NCBI GenBank assembly: GCA_965225955.1
Contig: CBDDBX010000038.1
Location: forward strand, 51,648-115,647
DNA length: 64,000 bases
Direction of reading: 5' to 3'
Source: CBDDBX01 sp965225955
GTDB lineage: Bacteria; Acidobacteriota; Aminicenantia; UBA2199
Shown piece after piece: positions 36,554 to 45,130 of this stretch; position 1 is the first letter of the stretch; every line of letters begins with the position of its first letter. A program made the translations under genes and the position numbers. The notes beneath the pieces are model-generated. The model was not told the origin of the DNA. It saw only the letters and a list, made by a program, of their open reading frames with translations, and did not search any database.

Positions 36554-36778
36554 TATATATAAAAAGGATTGCAGGGGACTTGTGCGCAATTTTTCTCTAT
36601 TCGGGTTTCAGACTGACACGGACCATCACTGACTTACACACGAATAAGAACAGGCATCATGATGCGATCTGTTTTATAGTAACTATTGTGATGTTATAAG
36701 TTGGTATTTATTCAGGCAATGTCCGTGAGAGTCTGTGCCAGTTAGTGTTAATACACAGACTCCTTAAGATACGACTCG
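36554..36778. other. Gene-free stretch downstream of parC
   Basis: 225 bp between convergent genes without a supported CDS. A perfect 9-bp inverted repeat gagtctgtg / cacagactc (36729-36762, loop 16) lies 17-50 bases past the parC stop and could end its transcript, although no T-tract follows. Confidence 0.45.
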
Positions 36779-39472
36779 CTACTCTTCTTCAGATGTTTCC
36801 TTAGCAGAAGCCTCTTTTTTTCCATTAAGAAAGGGAAGGCTTAACTGACTTAATGAGTTTATCTCTTCAGATTCATCAGGTTCTGAAGCTACACTGTTCT
36901 GTTCAGAGCCTTCTGTAACGGAGGAGTCCTGTTCATTCTCATCAGGTTTGATATCTTCTTTTACAGGTTCCAGATCATTAATGGATTCTATCTCATAAGT
37001 GGTGATTCTTTTACCTTTTGCTTTGAAGCCTTTTACTCCAATAAAATCTTCAATATCGATTACTTCCATTGGTCTTGCAGAGTGACTTCCACCAAATTTC
37101 ACTGCAACTCTTGGATAAGGGTGAAGAGAGAGTGAGATAATTTTTGAGCCCTCAGTATCACCTATGAAACTCTGAAGCCTGTCTGAGTCTTCAAATTTGA
37201 ATCTCTTAATATAGTAGAAATTCTTCTCTCCATCGTAGTATACAATTGAGCAGATAAGAGATGGATCAAACTTTCTGATTATTTTCAGATTATCGGGAAA
37301 GTGATTAGTTAATTCAAATGAGAATAGTCTGAATTCACCTGATTCAGTTATAACAAGGATCTTGTCATCACCGGAGAATTCTCCCAGAAAATCTCCACGC
37401 TCTTCAGCATTTAAGCGTCTGACATCTCTGTCAAACCATATATTCCTGCCACCAAGAGTTGATATTCCTTTCTCTTTCATTGTAATTTTGTAGACTTCGT
37501 GTTTTGAAAGCTGATTACCCATTGAGCTTCTGCCTTTAATTGTCAGATCTCCAAAATCAAAATCGAAGCCAAGTTTTCTCATTCTTGGAGATGGCTTTAG
37601 TGTAACTCTTATCTTTTCTGCTTCACCATTTGGGTTTGCTGAAAAGTAGAGTATTCTTGAGCCTTCAGTTCCTTTCGTCAGATTGTAGGTTTTATCCCGT
37701 GTTACTGAAGTTACATTGAATCTTTTTATATAACTCTTACCTCTTTTACCATCCTGATAAGCTACGTTGTAGACTGTACGGGTATCATTCTTTCTGAAAA
37801 CATCGATGTGAATGATATCTTTGCCGGCAAAGGATTTATCACTTATTTTTGATACCATATAGGTGCCATTTTTGAGAAAAACTATTACATCATCAATTTC
37901 AGAGCAGTTTGTTACAAACTCATCTTTTTTAAGCCCCATACCGTAAAAACCCTCTTTTCTGTCAACATAGAGCTTCTGGTTTGCAATTACTACTTTTGCG
38001 GCTTCAATTGTGTCAAAGTTTCTGATTTCTGTTTTTCTCTCTTTACCTGCAGAGTATTTCTTTTTAAGATCCTCAAACCAGGCAATAGTATAAGCTGTCA
38101 GGTGAGCAAGATGATTCTTTACAACTTCCAGCTCTTCTTCAAGGGATTTTATATACTCATCTGCTTTGAAAGCATCGTATCTGGATATTCTTTTAATCTT
38201 TATTTCAGTAAGTTTAATAATATCTTCTCTTATAACTTCTCTAAGCAGAAGATGTTTCCATGGATCAAGACCTTTATCTATTGTCTCAATAATTGATTCC
38301 CAGGTTTCACAGTTTTCAATTTTCTGATATATTCTGTTTTCAATAAAGATCTTCTCCAGAGATGATTTATGCCACAGATCTTCAAGTTCACCTTTACGGA
38401 TCTCAAGTTCCATACCTAAAAGTTCTCTTGTTTCCTTTGTGGATGTTTTCAGAATTTCTGAAACCCCAGGAAAAATCGGTTTATTATCTTTAATAATACA
38501 GCTGTTGGGAGATATGGATACTTCGCAGTTGGTGAATGCGTATAAGGCATCAATTGTTGTATCTGAAGAGACACCAGCTGGAAGATGAATAAGAATTTCC
38601 ACCTTATCAGCAGTATTATCGTCAATTTTCTTGATCTTTATTTTGCCTTTCTCATTGGCAGAGATTATTGAATCAATGAGACCATTGGTATTTTCACCAA
38701 AGGGAAGTTCGGTAATCTTCAGTGTTCTTTTGTCTTCTTTTTCAATTCTGGCTCTTACTCTTACCTTACCACCCTGAATACCATCATTATATCTGGAAAA
38801 ATCTGCCATACCACCAGTCTGGAAATCCGGTAGAATAGTAAACTCCTCATCTTTAAGATGGGCAATAGATGCATCGATAAGTTCTATAAAGTTGTGAGGC
38901 AGGATTCTGGAAGCCAGACCAACAGCAATACCTTCAACTCCTGTTGCAAGAAGAAGTGGGAATTTAACAGGAAGAGTTACAGGTTCATTGTTACGACCAT
39001 CGTAGGAGAGTTTCCACTCAGTGGTTTTATGATTAAAAACTACATCAAGAGCAAATTTTGATAGTCTTGCTTCAATGTATCGTGGAGCAGCAGCACCGTC
39101 GCCGGTATAGATATTACCCCAGTTCCCCTGAGTATCAATAAGGAGGTCTTTCTGCCCCATATTAACCAGAGCTGAACCGATTGAGGCGTCTCCATGAGGG
39201 TGAAACTGCATTGTAAAACCTATTACGTTTGCAACTTTGTTGTATCTCCCGTCATCAAGTTTTTTCATAGCGTGGAGGATTCTTCTCTGAACAGGTTTAA
39301 GGCCATCCATCACATGTGGAACGGCTCTTTCAAGTATAACGTATGATGCGTAATCCAGAAACCAGTCTTCATACATACTGGAGATATATTTTACGTGGTG
39401 AAAACCGTTTTTGTGTTTCTTCTGTTCCTGCTCCTCTCCGGGAGCAACTGTTTTGTCTTCGTTGTTATCCAT
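36779..39472 (-). CDS. parC: DNA topoisomerase IV/gyrase subunit A (ParC-like)
   Basis: An 897-residue type IIA topoisomerase breakage subunit. The N-terminus ('SSMYEDWFLDYASYVILERAVPHVMDGLKPVQRRIL' region, about 29-65) and the active-site tyrosine in 'AAAPRYIEARLSK' (about 130) are clear. The C-terminal wing contains beta-pinwheel-like segments and ends with 'GVKGFKAKGKRITTYEI' then a long acidic tail (about 840-897), the arrangement I know from Bacteroidetes-type proteins. It pairs with the ATPase subunit encoded just upstream, with a 17-bp gap. Subunit A and B form one complex that separates or relaxes chromosomes. Confidence 0.9.
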   Translation of the reverse strand: MDNNEDKTVAPGEEQEQKKHKNGFHHVKYISSMYEDWFLDYASYVILERAVPHVMDGLKPVQRRILHAMKKLDDGRYNKVANVIGFTMQFHPHGDASIGSALVNMGQKDLLIDTQGNWGNIYTGDGAAAPRYIEARLSKFALDVVFNHKTTEWKLSYDGRNNEPVTLPVKFPLLLATGVEGIAVGLASRILPHNFIELIDASIAHLKDEEFTILPDFQTGGMADFSRYNDGIQGGKVRVRARIEKEDKRTLKITELPFGENTNGLIDSIISANEKGKIKIKKIDDNTADKVEILIHLPAGVSSDTTIDALYAFTNCEVSISPNSCIIKDNKPIFPGVSEILKTSTKETRELLGMELEIRKGELEDLWHKSSLEKIFIENRIYQKIENCETWESIIETIDKGLDPWKHLLLREVIREDIIKLTEIKIKRISRYDAFKADEYIKSLEEELEVVKNHLAHLTAYTIAWFEDLKKKYSAGKERKTEIRNFDTIEAAKVVIANQKLYVDRKEGFYGMGLKKDEFVTNCSEIDDVIVFLKNGTYMVSKISDKSFAGKDIIHIDVFRKNDTRTVYNVAYQDGKRGKSYIKRFNVTSVTRDKTYNLTKGTEGSRILYFSANPNGEAEKIRVTLKPSPRMRKLGFDFDFGDLTIKGRSSMGNQLSKHEVYKITMKEKGISTLGGRNIWFDRDVRRLNAEERGDFLGEFSGDDKILVITESGEFRLFSFELTNHFPDNLKIIRKFDPSLICSIVYYDGEKNFYYIKRFKFEDSDRLQSFIGDTEGSKIISLSLHPYPRVAVKFGGSHSARPMEVIDIEDFIGVKGFKAKGKRITTYEIESINDLEPVKEDIKPDENEQDSSVTEGSEQNSVASEPDESEEINSLSQLSLPFLNGKKEASAKETSEEE

Positions 39473-39489
39473 CTATTCTGTTCCTGTTT

Positions 39490-41343
39490 TCAATTTGTTT
39501 GCAGATCTTCAGGTCTGTCTTCTTCTACTTTGAGGTTGTTTACAATAAAGTCCTGTCTGTCAGGTGTATTCTTACCCATATAGAAAGTCAGCATCTTTTC
39601 AATGGACTCTTCACGGTTAAGAACTACAGGATCCAGTCTTATATCTTCAGCAATAAAGTTTTTAAATTCGTCGGGTGAAATTTCACCAAGCCCTTTGAAT
39701 CTGGTTATTTCAGGTTTTGGAGCACATGCTTTAATTGCAGCAACTCTCTCATCTTCAGTGTAACAGTAGTAGGTACTTTTCTTATTTCTGACTCTGAAGA
39801 GGGGAGTCTGAAGAATATGAAGATGCCCTTTTTTAATAACTTCAGGAAAGAACTTAAGAAAGAAAGTAATAAGAAGGAGTCTGATATGCATACCATCCAC
39901 ATCAGCATCAGTTGCAATGACTATGTTGTTGTATCTGAGATTTTCGATACTCTCTTCGATATTAAGAGCAGCCTGAAGAAGATTGAACTCTTCATTCTGA
40001 TATACAATCTTTTTAGTAAGGCCGAAGGTATTGAGGGGTTTACCTTTAAGACTGAACACAGCCTGGGTATTTACATCTCTTGCCTTGGTTATTGAACCAC
40101 TTGCTGAGTCTCCCTCAGTTATAAATATTGTTGTCTCTTTTCTTCTGTCGTTTTTAGAGTTCAGGTGCACTCTGCAGTCTCTGAGTTTTCTATTATGAAG
40201 GTTTGCCTTTTTAGCTCTCTCTCTGGCAATTTTTTTAATACCTGCCATAGCTTTACGCTCTTTCTCTGATTCCTGGATCTTTGAGAGAAGGGTTTTGGCG
40301 GTTTCCTCATTTTTATGTAGAAAGTTGTCGAGATTGGTTTTAACAAACTCCATCAGGAAGTTTCTTATGGAAATTCCATCAGGGGTCATATCTTTTGACC
40401 CAAGTTTTGTTTTGGTCTGGGATTCAAAAACCGGCTCTTCAACTTTTATGCTTATAGCTGCAATAATTGAGGTTCTTATATCAGAAACATCAAAATCTTT
40501 TTTGTAAAACTCTCTTATTGTTTTGGCATAAGCTTCCCTGAATGCCTGAAGATGGGTGCCACCCTGAGTAGTGTTCTGCCCGTTAACAAAGGTATAGTAC
40601 TCTTCACCGTACTGGTTACCGTGGGTTAATGCAACCTCAATATCTTCAGCTTTAAGATGAATTACAGGGTAGAGTCCTTCTGAGCTCATATTTTCGTTCA
40701 GAAGATCAAGAAGCCCGTTTTTAGAGTAGAATTTTCTGTCGTTAAAGTAGAGAGTCAGACCTGTGTTCAGGTAGACGTAGTTACGGAGCATATTTTCGAT
40801 ATACTCAGGACGGAAATGGAAATCTCCAAAGAGTTCTGTATCTGGTTCAAAAATTACTTCGGTGCCGTTCTGTTCAGTAGTTGATGTTACCTGATGATCC
40901 TCTATAACATTACCGCAGGAGTAGTCAACTACTTTTACTTCACCTTCTCTGTAAGATCTGATAGTGAAGTTACTTGACAGTGCGTTAACTGCCTTTATAC
41001 CAACACCGTTCAAGCCAACAGATTTTTTAAACACCTTTGAATCATATTTTGCACCGGTATTCATTTTCGAGGAGACATCTTTTACTTTACCAAGGGGAAT
41101 ACCACGGCCAAAGTCCCTTATAGATACTGTCCGGTCAGTAAGTGTAACCCGGATCTGTTTACCATTGCCCATCATAAACTCATCTATTGAGTTGTCCAGT
41201 ACCTCTTTAAAAAGAATATATATACCATCATCCTGGGATGAGCCATCTCCAAGCTTACCAATGTACATACCGGGACGTTTACGTATATGCTCTTTCCAGT
41301 CCAGGGTTTTTATTGACGATTCTGAATAATTTTCCGCTCTCAA
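39490..41343 (-). CDS. parE: DNA topoisomerase IV/gyrase subunit B (ParE-like)
   Basis: A 617-residue ATPase subunit. The GHKL site includes 'EVLDNSIDEF' (about 46) and 'DFGRGIPLG', the transducer domain follows, and the TOPRIM domain is 'IFITEGDSASGS' (about 402) with 'ATDADVDGMHIRLLL'. The length fits ParE-type rather than the larger GyrB. The start is TTG at 41343, with AGAGGA 9 bases before it; no better ATG is present. It leads the parE-parC pair. Confidence 0.9.
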   Translation of the reverse strand: MRAENYSESSIKTLDWKEHIRKRPGMYIGKLGDGSSQDDGIYILFKEVLDNSIDEFMMGNGKQIRVTLTDRTVSIRDFGRGIPLGKVKDVSSKMNTGAKYDSKVFKKSVGLNGVGIKAVNALSSNFTIRSYREGEVKVVDYSCGNVIEDHQVTSTTEQNGTEVIFEPDTELFGDFHFRPEYIENMLRNYVYLNTGLTLYFNDRKFYSKNGLLDLLNENMSSEGLYPVIHLKAEDIEVALTHGNQYGEEYYTFVNGQNTTQGGTHLQAFREAYAKTIREFYKKDFDVSDIRTSIIAAISIKVEEPVFESQTKTKLGSKDMTPDGISIRNFLMEFVKTNLDNFLHKNEETAKTLLSKIQESEKERKAMAGIKKIARERAKKANLHNRKLRDCRVHLNSKNDRRKETTIFITEGDSASGSITKARDVNTQAVFSLKGKPLNTFGLTKKIVYQNEEFNLLQAALNIEESIENLRYNNIVIATDADVDGMHIRLLLITFFLKFFPEVIKKGHLHILQTPLFRVRNKKSTYYCYTEDERVAAIKACAPKPEITRFKGLGEISPDEFKNFIAEDIRLDPVVLNREESIEKMLTFYMGKNTPDRQDFIVNNLKVEEDRPEDLQTN

Positions 41344-41508
41344 TTTAATCTATCCTCTAAAAATACTTCTTTAAATGTTCGTAAATTATTCTATAAAAAA
41401 TAGTCGCCTAATGCAAGGTTGAGGAGAGTGAACCTGCTGGTGAATAAACCTGTTTAATCAAGTTTTCACGGGGATTTTAGGTGGGTTTGAAATTTTTATT
41501 TTTGTCTT
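41344..41508. other. AT-rich spacer upstream of parE
   Basis: 165 bp upstream of the divergent parE start. No coding frame is supported; it presumably holds the parE promoter, but no clean -35/-10 pair was found. Confidence 0.35.
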
Positions 41509-41579
41509 GTAGGGGCGGATTGTATATCCGCCCTCTTTAAGGTTTCCCGGTTGAGGGCAGAAATCGATTCTGCCCCTGC
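41509..41579. repeat. REPIN-like pair of inverted palindromes
   Basis: Two hairpins face each other. The first is GTAG followed by gggcggat / atccgccc (41513-41533, loop tgtat). The second is gggcagaa / ttctgccc (41555-41575), followed by ctgc. Outer ends read GTAGGGGC and GCCCCTGC, an inverted doublet as in REP/REPIN elements mobilised by RAYT transposases. No RAYT gene is in the window. Confidence 0.7.
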
Positions 41580-41663
41580 GTCTGCGGAAAATTTCAAATA
41601 TTGAAATTTTTTAAGAAAAACCTATTTACAGAAACAGTTCTTTTTGTTAGAATCAGATTTCCT

Positions 41664-41762
41664 TCTTCAAGGCTTGCTGCAAGCTATTGAAGACGAGGCG
41701 AGTTGTTCCGGCAATTATGAACCTCACCAACCTGTTCCTGAGGAATAAGGTGGTTAACCGGA
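41664..41762 (+). ncRNA. Candidate structured RNA leader of unknown class
   Basis: Three paired elements can be drawn. A hairpin (41664-41693) has tcttcaa / ttgaaga closing gcttg / caagc. An outer pair tccgg / ccgga (41707-41711 with 41758-41762) encloses a hairpin of accaacct / aggtggt (bulged A) and ttcc / ggaa with loop tga (41726-41754). It lies upstream of the aspartokinase operon. I could not match it to lysine, SAM, T-box or other known riboswitches by eye. Its transcription and function are not established. Confidence 0.4.
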
Positions 41763-41803
41763 TGCGAGAGATTCGTAAATAGTTGAACAGGAGGCTTGAT
41801 AAA

Positions 41804-41869
41804 ATGATACCTATCTATTTTTCAGTTTTTTATAATCCATCTATTGTTATCCCGGGAGTAATATCATGA
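41804..41869 (+). CDS. 21-codon upstream ORF coupled to aspartokinase
   Basis: A 21-residue hydrophobic peptide frame (MIPIYFSVFYNPSIVIPGVIS). It starts with ATG 41804 after a perfect AGGAGG (41789-41794, 9-base spacing). Its TGA at 41867-41869 overlaps the aspartokinase ATG by four bases (ATGA). The overlap suggests translational coupling, so it may be a leader peptide or simply a short coupled gene. It contains no Lys, Met or Thr run. TATAAT (41831-41836) within it could mark an internal promoter. This is too short to recognise as a family. Confidence 0.45.
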   Translation: MIPIYFSVFYNPSIVIPGVIS

Positions 41870-43269
41870 ACTCCTTTGCGATTAACAGTAGTGGCCGGGC
41901 TGTAGTAAAGTTTGGTGGTTCAAATCTCAAAACCCGTAAAGATCTTCTGAGGCTTGTAGATATCGTAAAAGCCTATAATAAACCAGTAATCATTGTTGTG
42001 TCAGCCCTCTATGGGATTACTGATACGCTGGTGGATGCAGTAAAAGGAATAGCCACCAGTGAATCGGTGATACCTGAGCTGAAAAAGAGACTTCTTAAAG
42101 AGCATTTCAGTGTAATTGAAACAAGTATAAAAGATGAAGTTCTGAAAAAAGAGCTTAAAAGTGCTATTACTGAAAGAGTGGAAGAGCTTACCAGGTATCT
42201 TCGGGGAGCTCACTATCTGGGGGGAATGCCGGATTTCGCATCAGACATGACACAGAGTTATGGAGAGAGATTATCATCTCTTATTCTAAATGCAGTTCTT
42301 AATCACAGAGGAGTTGACTCTGTTGAAGCTCTGCCGGAAGATATCGGTCTGGTTACAGATGGTATTTATGGAAATGCTACAGTTAATTTTGATGTTTCAG
42401 TAGATAACCTCAAGAAGAATCTCAGAACAGATGTGGTTAATGTTGTGCCCGGTTTTTATGGTGTTTCAGAAGGGAATCGCATTACTCTTCTGGGGAGAGG
42501 AGGAACTGATTACTCTGCAGCAGCGATAGCCAGATGTGTAGGAGCAGATTTCCTGGATTTCTGGAAAGATGTATCCGGCTTTATGAGTGCTGATCCTAAA
42601 ATTACATCTGAAGCAAAGCTCATTCCTTCTCTCTCTTACAGTGAAGCTGCAGAACTATCATATTTTGGAGCAAAAATCCTCCATCCCAGAACTTTTGAGC
42701 CGGTTCGGGAAACAGGTATAGAGGTGAATATATGCAATGTTGATAAATTCCCTGAAAATCTCAGGCCTGGAACTGTAATAGGCCGATCCGGCAGAGTAAG
42801 CAGAGATGTAATAAAGAGTGTGACCTGTAGTGACAATTTTGCAATTCTCAAACTCATCGGCCCCGGGGTTGGTATTAAACCCGGAATTATGGCTGAAGCA
42901 ACAGCTGTTCTGAGTAACTCCGGCATTAATATAAGATCTGTTATTACATCCCAGACATCTATTAATATTATGCTGAGTCGTGATGATATAGAGAGGGGAT
43001 ACAAAAAAATGGAAGAACTTAGCGTTGCAGGAGTAGACAGACTTGAGAAGATGGACAATATATCACTTGTTGCTCTGGTAGGGGAAGGAATTCCACATCG
43101 TCCTGGTGTAGCAGGGAGAATTTTTGGAGCTATATCTAAAGAAAATATAAATGTACTTATTATATCTATGGGAGCTTCAGATGTAGCAACCTATTTTGTG
43201 GTTGACAGAGAAGATAAGCTGAAGGCTGTAAAAATAATACATAAGGAGTTTTTCAATGAAGAGTGTTAA
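41866..43269 (+). CDS. Aspartate kinase
   Basis: A 467-residue monofunctional aspartokinase that phosphorylates aspartate, the first step toward lysine, threonine, methionine and homocysteine. The N-terminus has 'AVVKFGGSNLKTR' (about 12) with the KFGGS motif; 'GRGGTDYSAAAIARCVGAD' (about 205) and 'FWKDVSGFMSADPK' form the active site; 'YFGAKILHPRTFEP' follows. The C-terminal third has two ACT domains for feedback control ('LKLIGPGVGIKPGIMAEATAVLSNSGINI', about 326). It overlaps the DUF39 gene by 14 bp, so its aspartyl phosphate probably feeds homocysteine synthesis. Confidence 0.93.
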   Translation: MNSFAINSSGRAVVKFGGSNLKTRKDLLRLVDIVKAYNKPVIIVVSALYGITDTLVDAVKGIATSESVIPELKKRLLKEHFSVIETSIKDEVLKKELKSAITERVEELTRYLRGAHYLGGMPDFASDMTQSYGERLSSLILNAVLNHRGVDSVEALPEDIGLVTDGIYGNATVNFDVSVDNLKKNLRTDVVNVVPGFYGVSEGNRITLLGRGGTDYSAAAIARCVGADFLDFWKDVSGFMSADPKITSEAKLIPSLSYSEAAELSYFGAKILHPRTFEPVRETGIEVNICNVDKFPENLRPGTVIGRSGRVSRDVIKSVTCSDNFAILKLIGPGVGIKPGIMAEATAVLSNSGINIRSVITSQTSINIMLSRDDIERGYKKMEELSVAGVDRLEKMDNISLVALVGEGIPHRPGVAGRIFGAISKENINVLIISMGASDVATYFVVDREDKLKAVKIIHKEFFNEEC

Positions 43270-44392
43270 AGAGATTAACGAGAAGATCAAAAGAGGTGAA
43301 GTTGTCGTTTTTACAGCTAAGGAAGCCAAGGAGTTTGCAGAACAGAGATCTGTTGAGGAACTTGCTGAAAAGGTTGATATTGTTACAACAGCTACCTTTA
43401 GTCCTATGTGTTCTTCAGGGATTTTTATCAATACAGGTCATACAGCACCTGCCATGAAAATGCAGAAAGCTTTTCTGGATAATGTTCCAGCTTATGGAGG
43501 GATTGCTGCGGTGGATCTCTTTCTGGGAGCAACTGAAGAGGACCCTGCTAATCCGCAGTATGGTGGTGCACACGTTATTCATAAGCTTATTAAAGGCGAA
43601 TCTGTTGAACTCAGAGCTCAGGGAAGACCATCCCACTGTTATCCCGGAACCTCTGTTAACAGGGAAATAACACTTGAAAATCTCAATCAGGCCTATTTCT
43701 ATAACCCAAGAAACTGCTATCAGAATTACAATGTTGCATACAACTCGTCTGATAAGCCAATGGACACATATATGGGAAGACTGCTTCCAAATGGAGAAGG
43801 TATAAATTTTGCCGGTTCCGGTGAAATATCTCCACTTTTTAATGATCCTTTTCTTAGAACTATCGGACTGGGTACCAGAATCTTCTTTGGTGGAGGAGAA
43901 GGTTTCATAACCTGGGAGGGGACTCAGTATAATGGAAATACAGAAAGAGATTCTGCTACAGGAATACCAATTACTCCATCAGCAACTCTGGCTATTCATG
44001 CAGATCTGAGACAGATGAGGCCTGAATATATTCAGCCGGTCTATATACCTGGATATGGGGTTTCAATCTATATTGCTATGGGAATGGCAATACCGGTTCT
44101 TGACGTAGATATGGCATCCCATCTTGCAGTAAGGAACAGGGATATTAAAACCAGAATAGTTGATTATGCTACCGGTGAAGTTATAAAGATCACTAACTAT
44201 GATGAGCTTATCAACAGAACCGTTGAAATAGATGGCAGAAGTGTGAAAGTTTCAACAATGTCAAAAAACCGGGAAGCTGAAGAGATTACTTCTGAATTTA
44301 AGAATCTGATTGGGAGTGGAGGTTTCTATCTTTCTGAACAGGTAAAAGATCTGCCTTTGTATGGCAAAGTAACAGGATTTGGTGAAAAATAA
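43256..44392 (+). CDS. DUF39 (HcyBio) homocysteine biosynthesis protein
   Basis: A 378-residue protein of the DUF39 family. Archaeal members (MA1821 of Methanosarcina acetivorans) are needed, with an Fe-S partner, for making homocysteine from aspartate semialdehyde and sulfide. Two cysteines, C52 ('SPMCSSGIFINTG') and C128 ('GRPSHCYPGT'), sit near the positions of the pair reported as essential (from memory). 'FGGGEGFITWEGTQYN' (about 206-221) is another family hallmark. No CBS domain is attached, unlike some archaeal members. It overlaps aspartokinase and is followed directly by a UPF0280 gene and an Fe-S protein. Confidence 0.85.
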   Translation: MKSVKEINEKIKRGEVVVFTAKEAKEFAEQRSVEELAEKVDIVTTATFSPMCSSGIFINTGHTAPAMKMQKAFLDNVPAYGGIAAVDLFLGATEEDPANPQYGGAHVIHKLIKGESVELRAQGRPSHCYPGTSVNREITLENLNQAYFYNPRNCYQNYNVAYNSSDKPMDTYMGRLLPNGEGINFAGSGEISPLFNDPFLRTIGLGTRIFFGGGEGFITWEGTQYNGNTERDSATGIPITPSATLAIHADLRQMRPEYIQPVYIPGYGVSIYIAMGMAIPVLDVDMASHLAVRNRDIKTRIVDYATGEVIKITNYDELINRTVEIDGRSVKVSTMSKNREAEEITSEFKNLIGSGGFYLSEQVKDLPLYGKVTGFGEK

Positions 44393-45103
44393 GTGTTTTA
44401 CAGATCTGCAATATCAGGAGATTTTGACTATATAGAAGTAAAATTCAGGCATACATCCCTGCTTTGTGGTTATAGAGATTCCTGCTGTTCAAAAAATAAT
44501 CTCAGAACAATAATAGAACAGAGAGTGGAGACGCTGTACTCTATTCTGGAGCAGTTTAATAGTAGAAATCACGGCTTTTTTGATTCACTCAATCCAATGT
44601 CATTTGATAAGCCTGTACCTGAACTTATAGGTTTAATGAACCGTGCTTCAGAAAAAGCCGGGGTTGGCCCAATGGCTTCAGTTGCGGGGCTTGTGTCTGA
44701 TGAGATTTTAAAAATTATTATGGAAAACTGCAGTGCCGGATTTGTAGAGAATGGCGGTGATGTGGCAGTTAATTGCGACAGAGAGATGAATGTAACAGTC
44801 TTTCCCGGATGGGGAGATGATTCTGCAGTTATAGGGTTTCGTGTTCCTGCCGGAACTTATGGTATAACCACTTCATCAGGTAGATATGGTCCCTCTTTTA
44901 GTGAAGGAGAGGCTGATATGGTTTCTGTAGCTTCAGATACAGCTGCTGAGGCAGATGCTTTTTCCACATCCATCGGAAACAGGATAGTAGAGGGAGCAGA
45001 TGTGCAGAGGTTGATAGATTCTTACGATGGACTAAGGGCTGTAGCTGTTATGTGGAAGGGGCAAATCTGGTATAAAGGTGACTTTGAACTGATTTTCCTT
45101 TAA
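44393..45103 (+). CDS. UPF0280 (ApbE-like) protein
   Basis: A 236-residue cytoplasmic protein of UPF0280/COG2122, related to the ApbE fold. It opens 'FYRSAISGDFDYIEVKFRHTSLL', includes 'GPMASVAGLVSDEILKIIME' (about 101) and 'VENGGDVAVN' (about 120), and ends in a 'DTAAEADAFSTSIGNRI' (about 181) pattern typical of ApbE-like proteins. It begins with GTG directly after the DUF39 stop. Genes of this family recur beside DUF39, and an Fe-S or flavin-insertion role in that reaction has been suggested. Its exact role is unproven. Confidence 0.83.
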   Translation: MFYRSAISGDFDYIEVKFRHTSLLCGYRDSCCSKNNLRTIIEQRVETLYSILEQFNSRNHGFFDSLNPMSFDKPVPELIGLMNRASEKAGVGPMASVAGLVSDEILKIIMENCSAGFVENGGDVAVNCDREMNVTVFPGWGDDSAVIGFRVPAGTYGITTSSGRYGPSFSEGEADMVSVASDTAAEADAFSTSIGNRIVEGADVQRLIDSYDGLRAVAVMWKGQIWYKGDFELIFL

Positions 45104-45130
45104 TATCGTATATTAAGTTCAGGATTAAAA

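Noticed and set aside
41664..41762. Lysine, SAM or T-box riboswitch
   Set aside because: None of the conserved core sequences of these classes is visible, so I list it only as an unclassified element.
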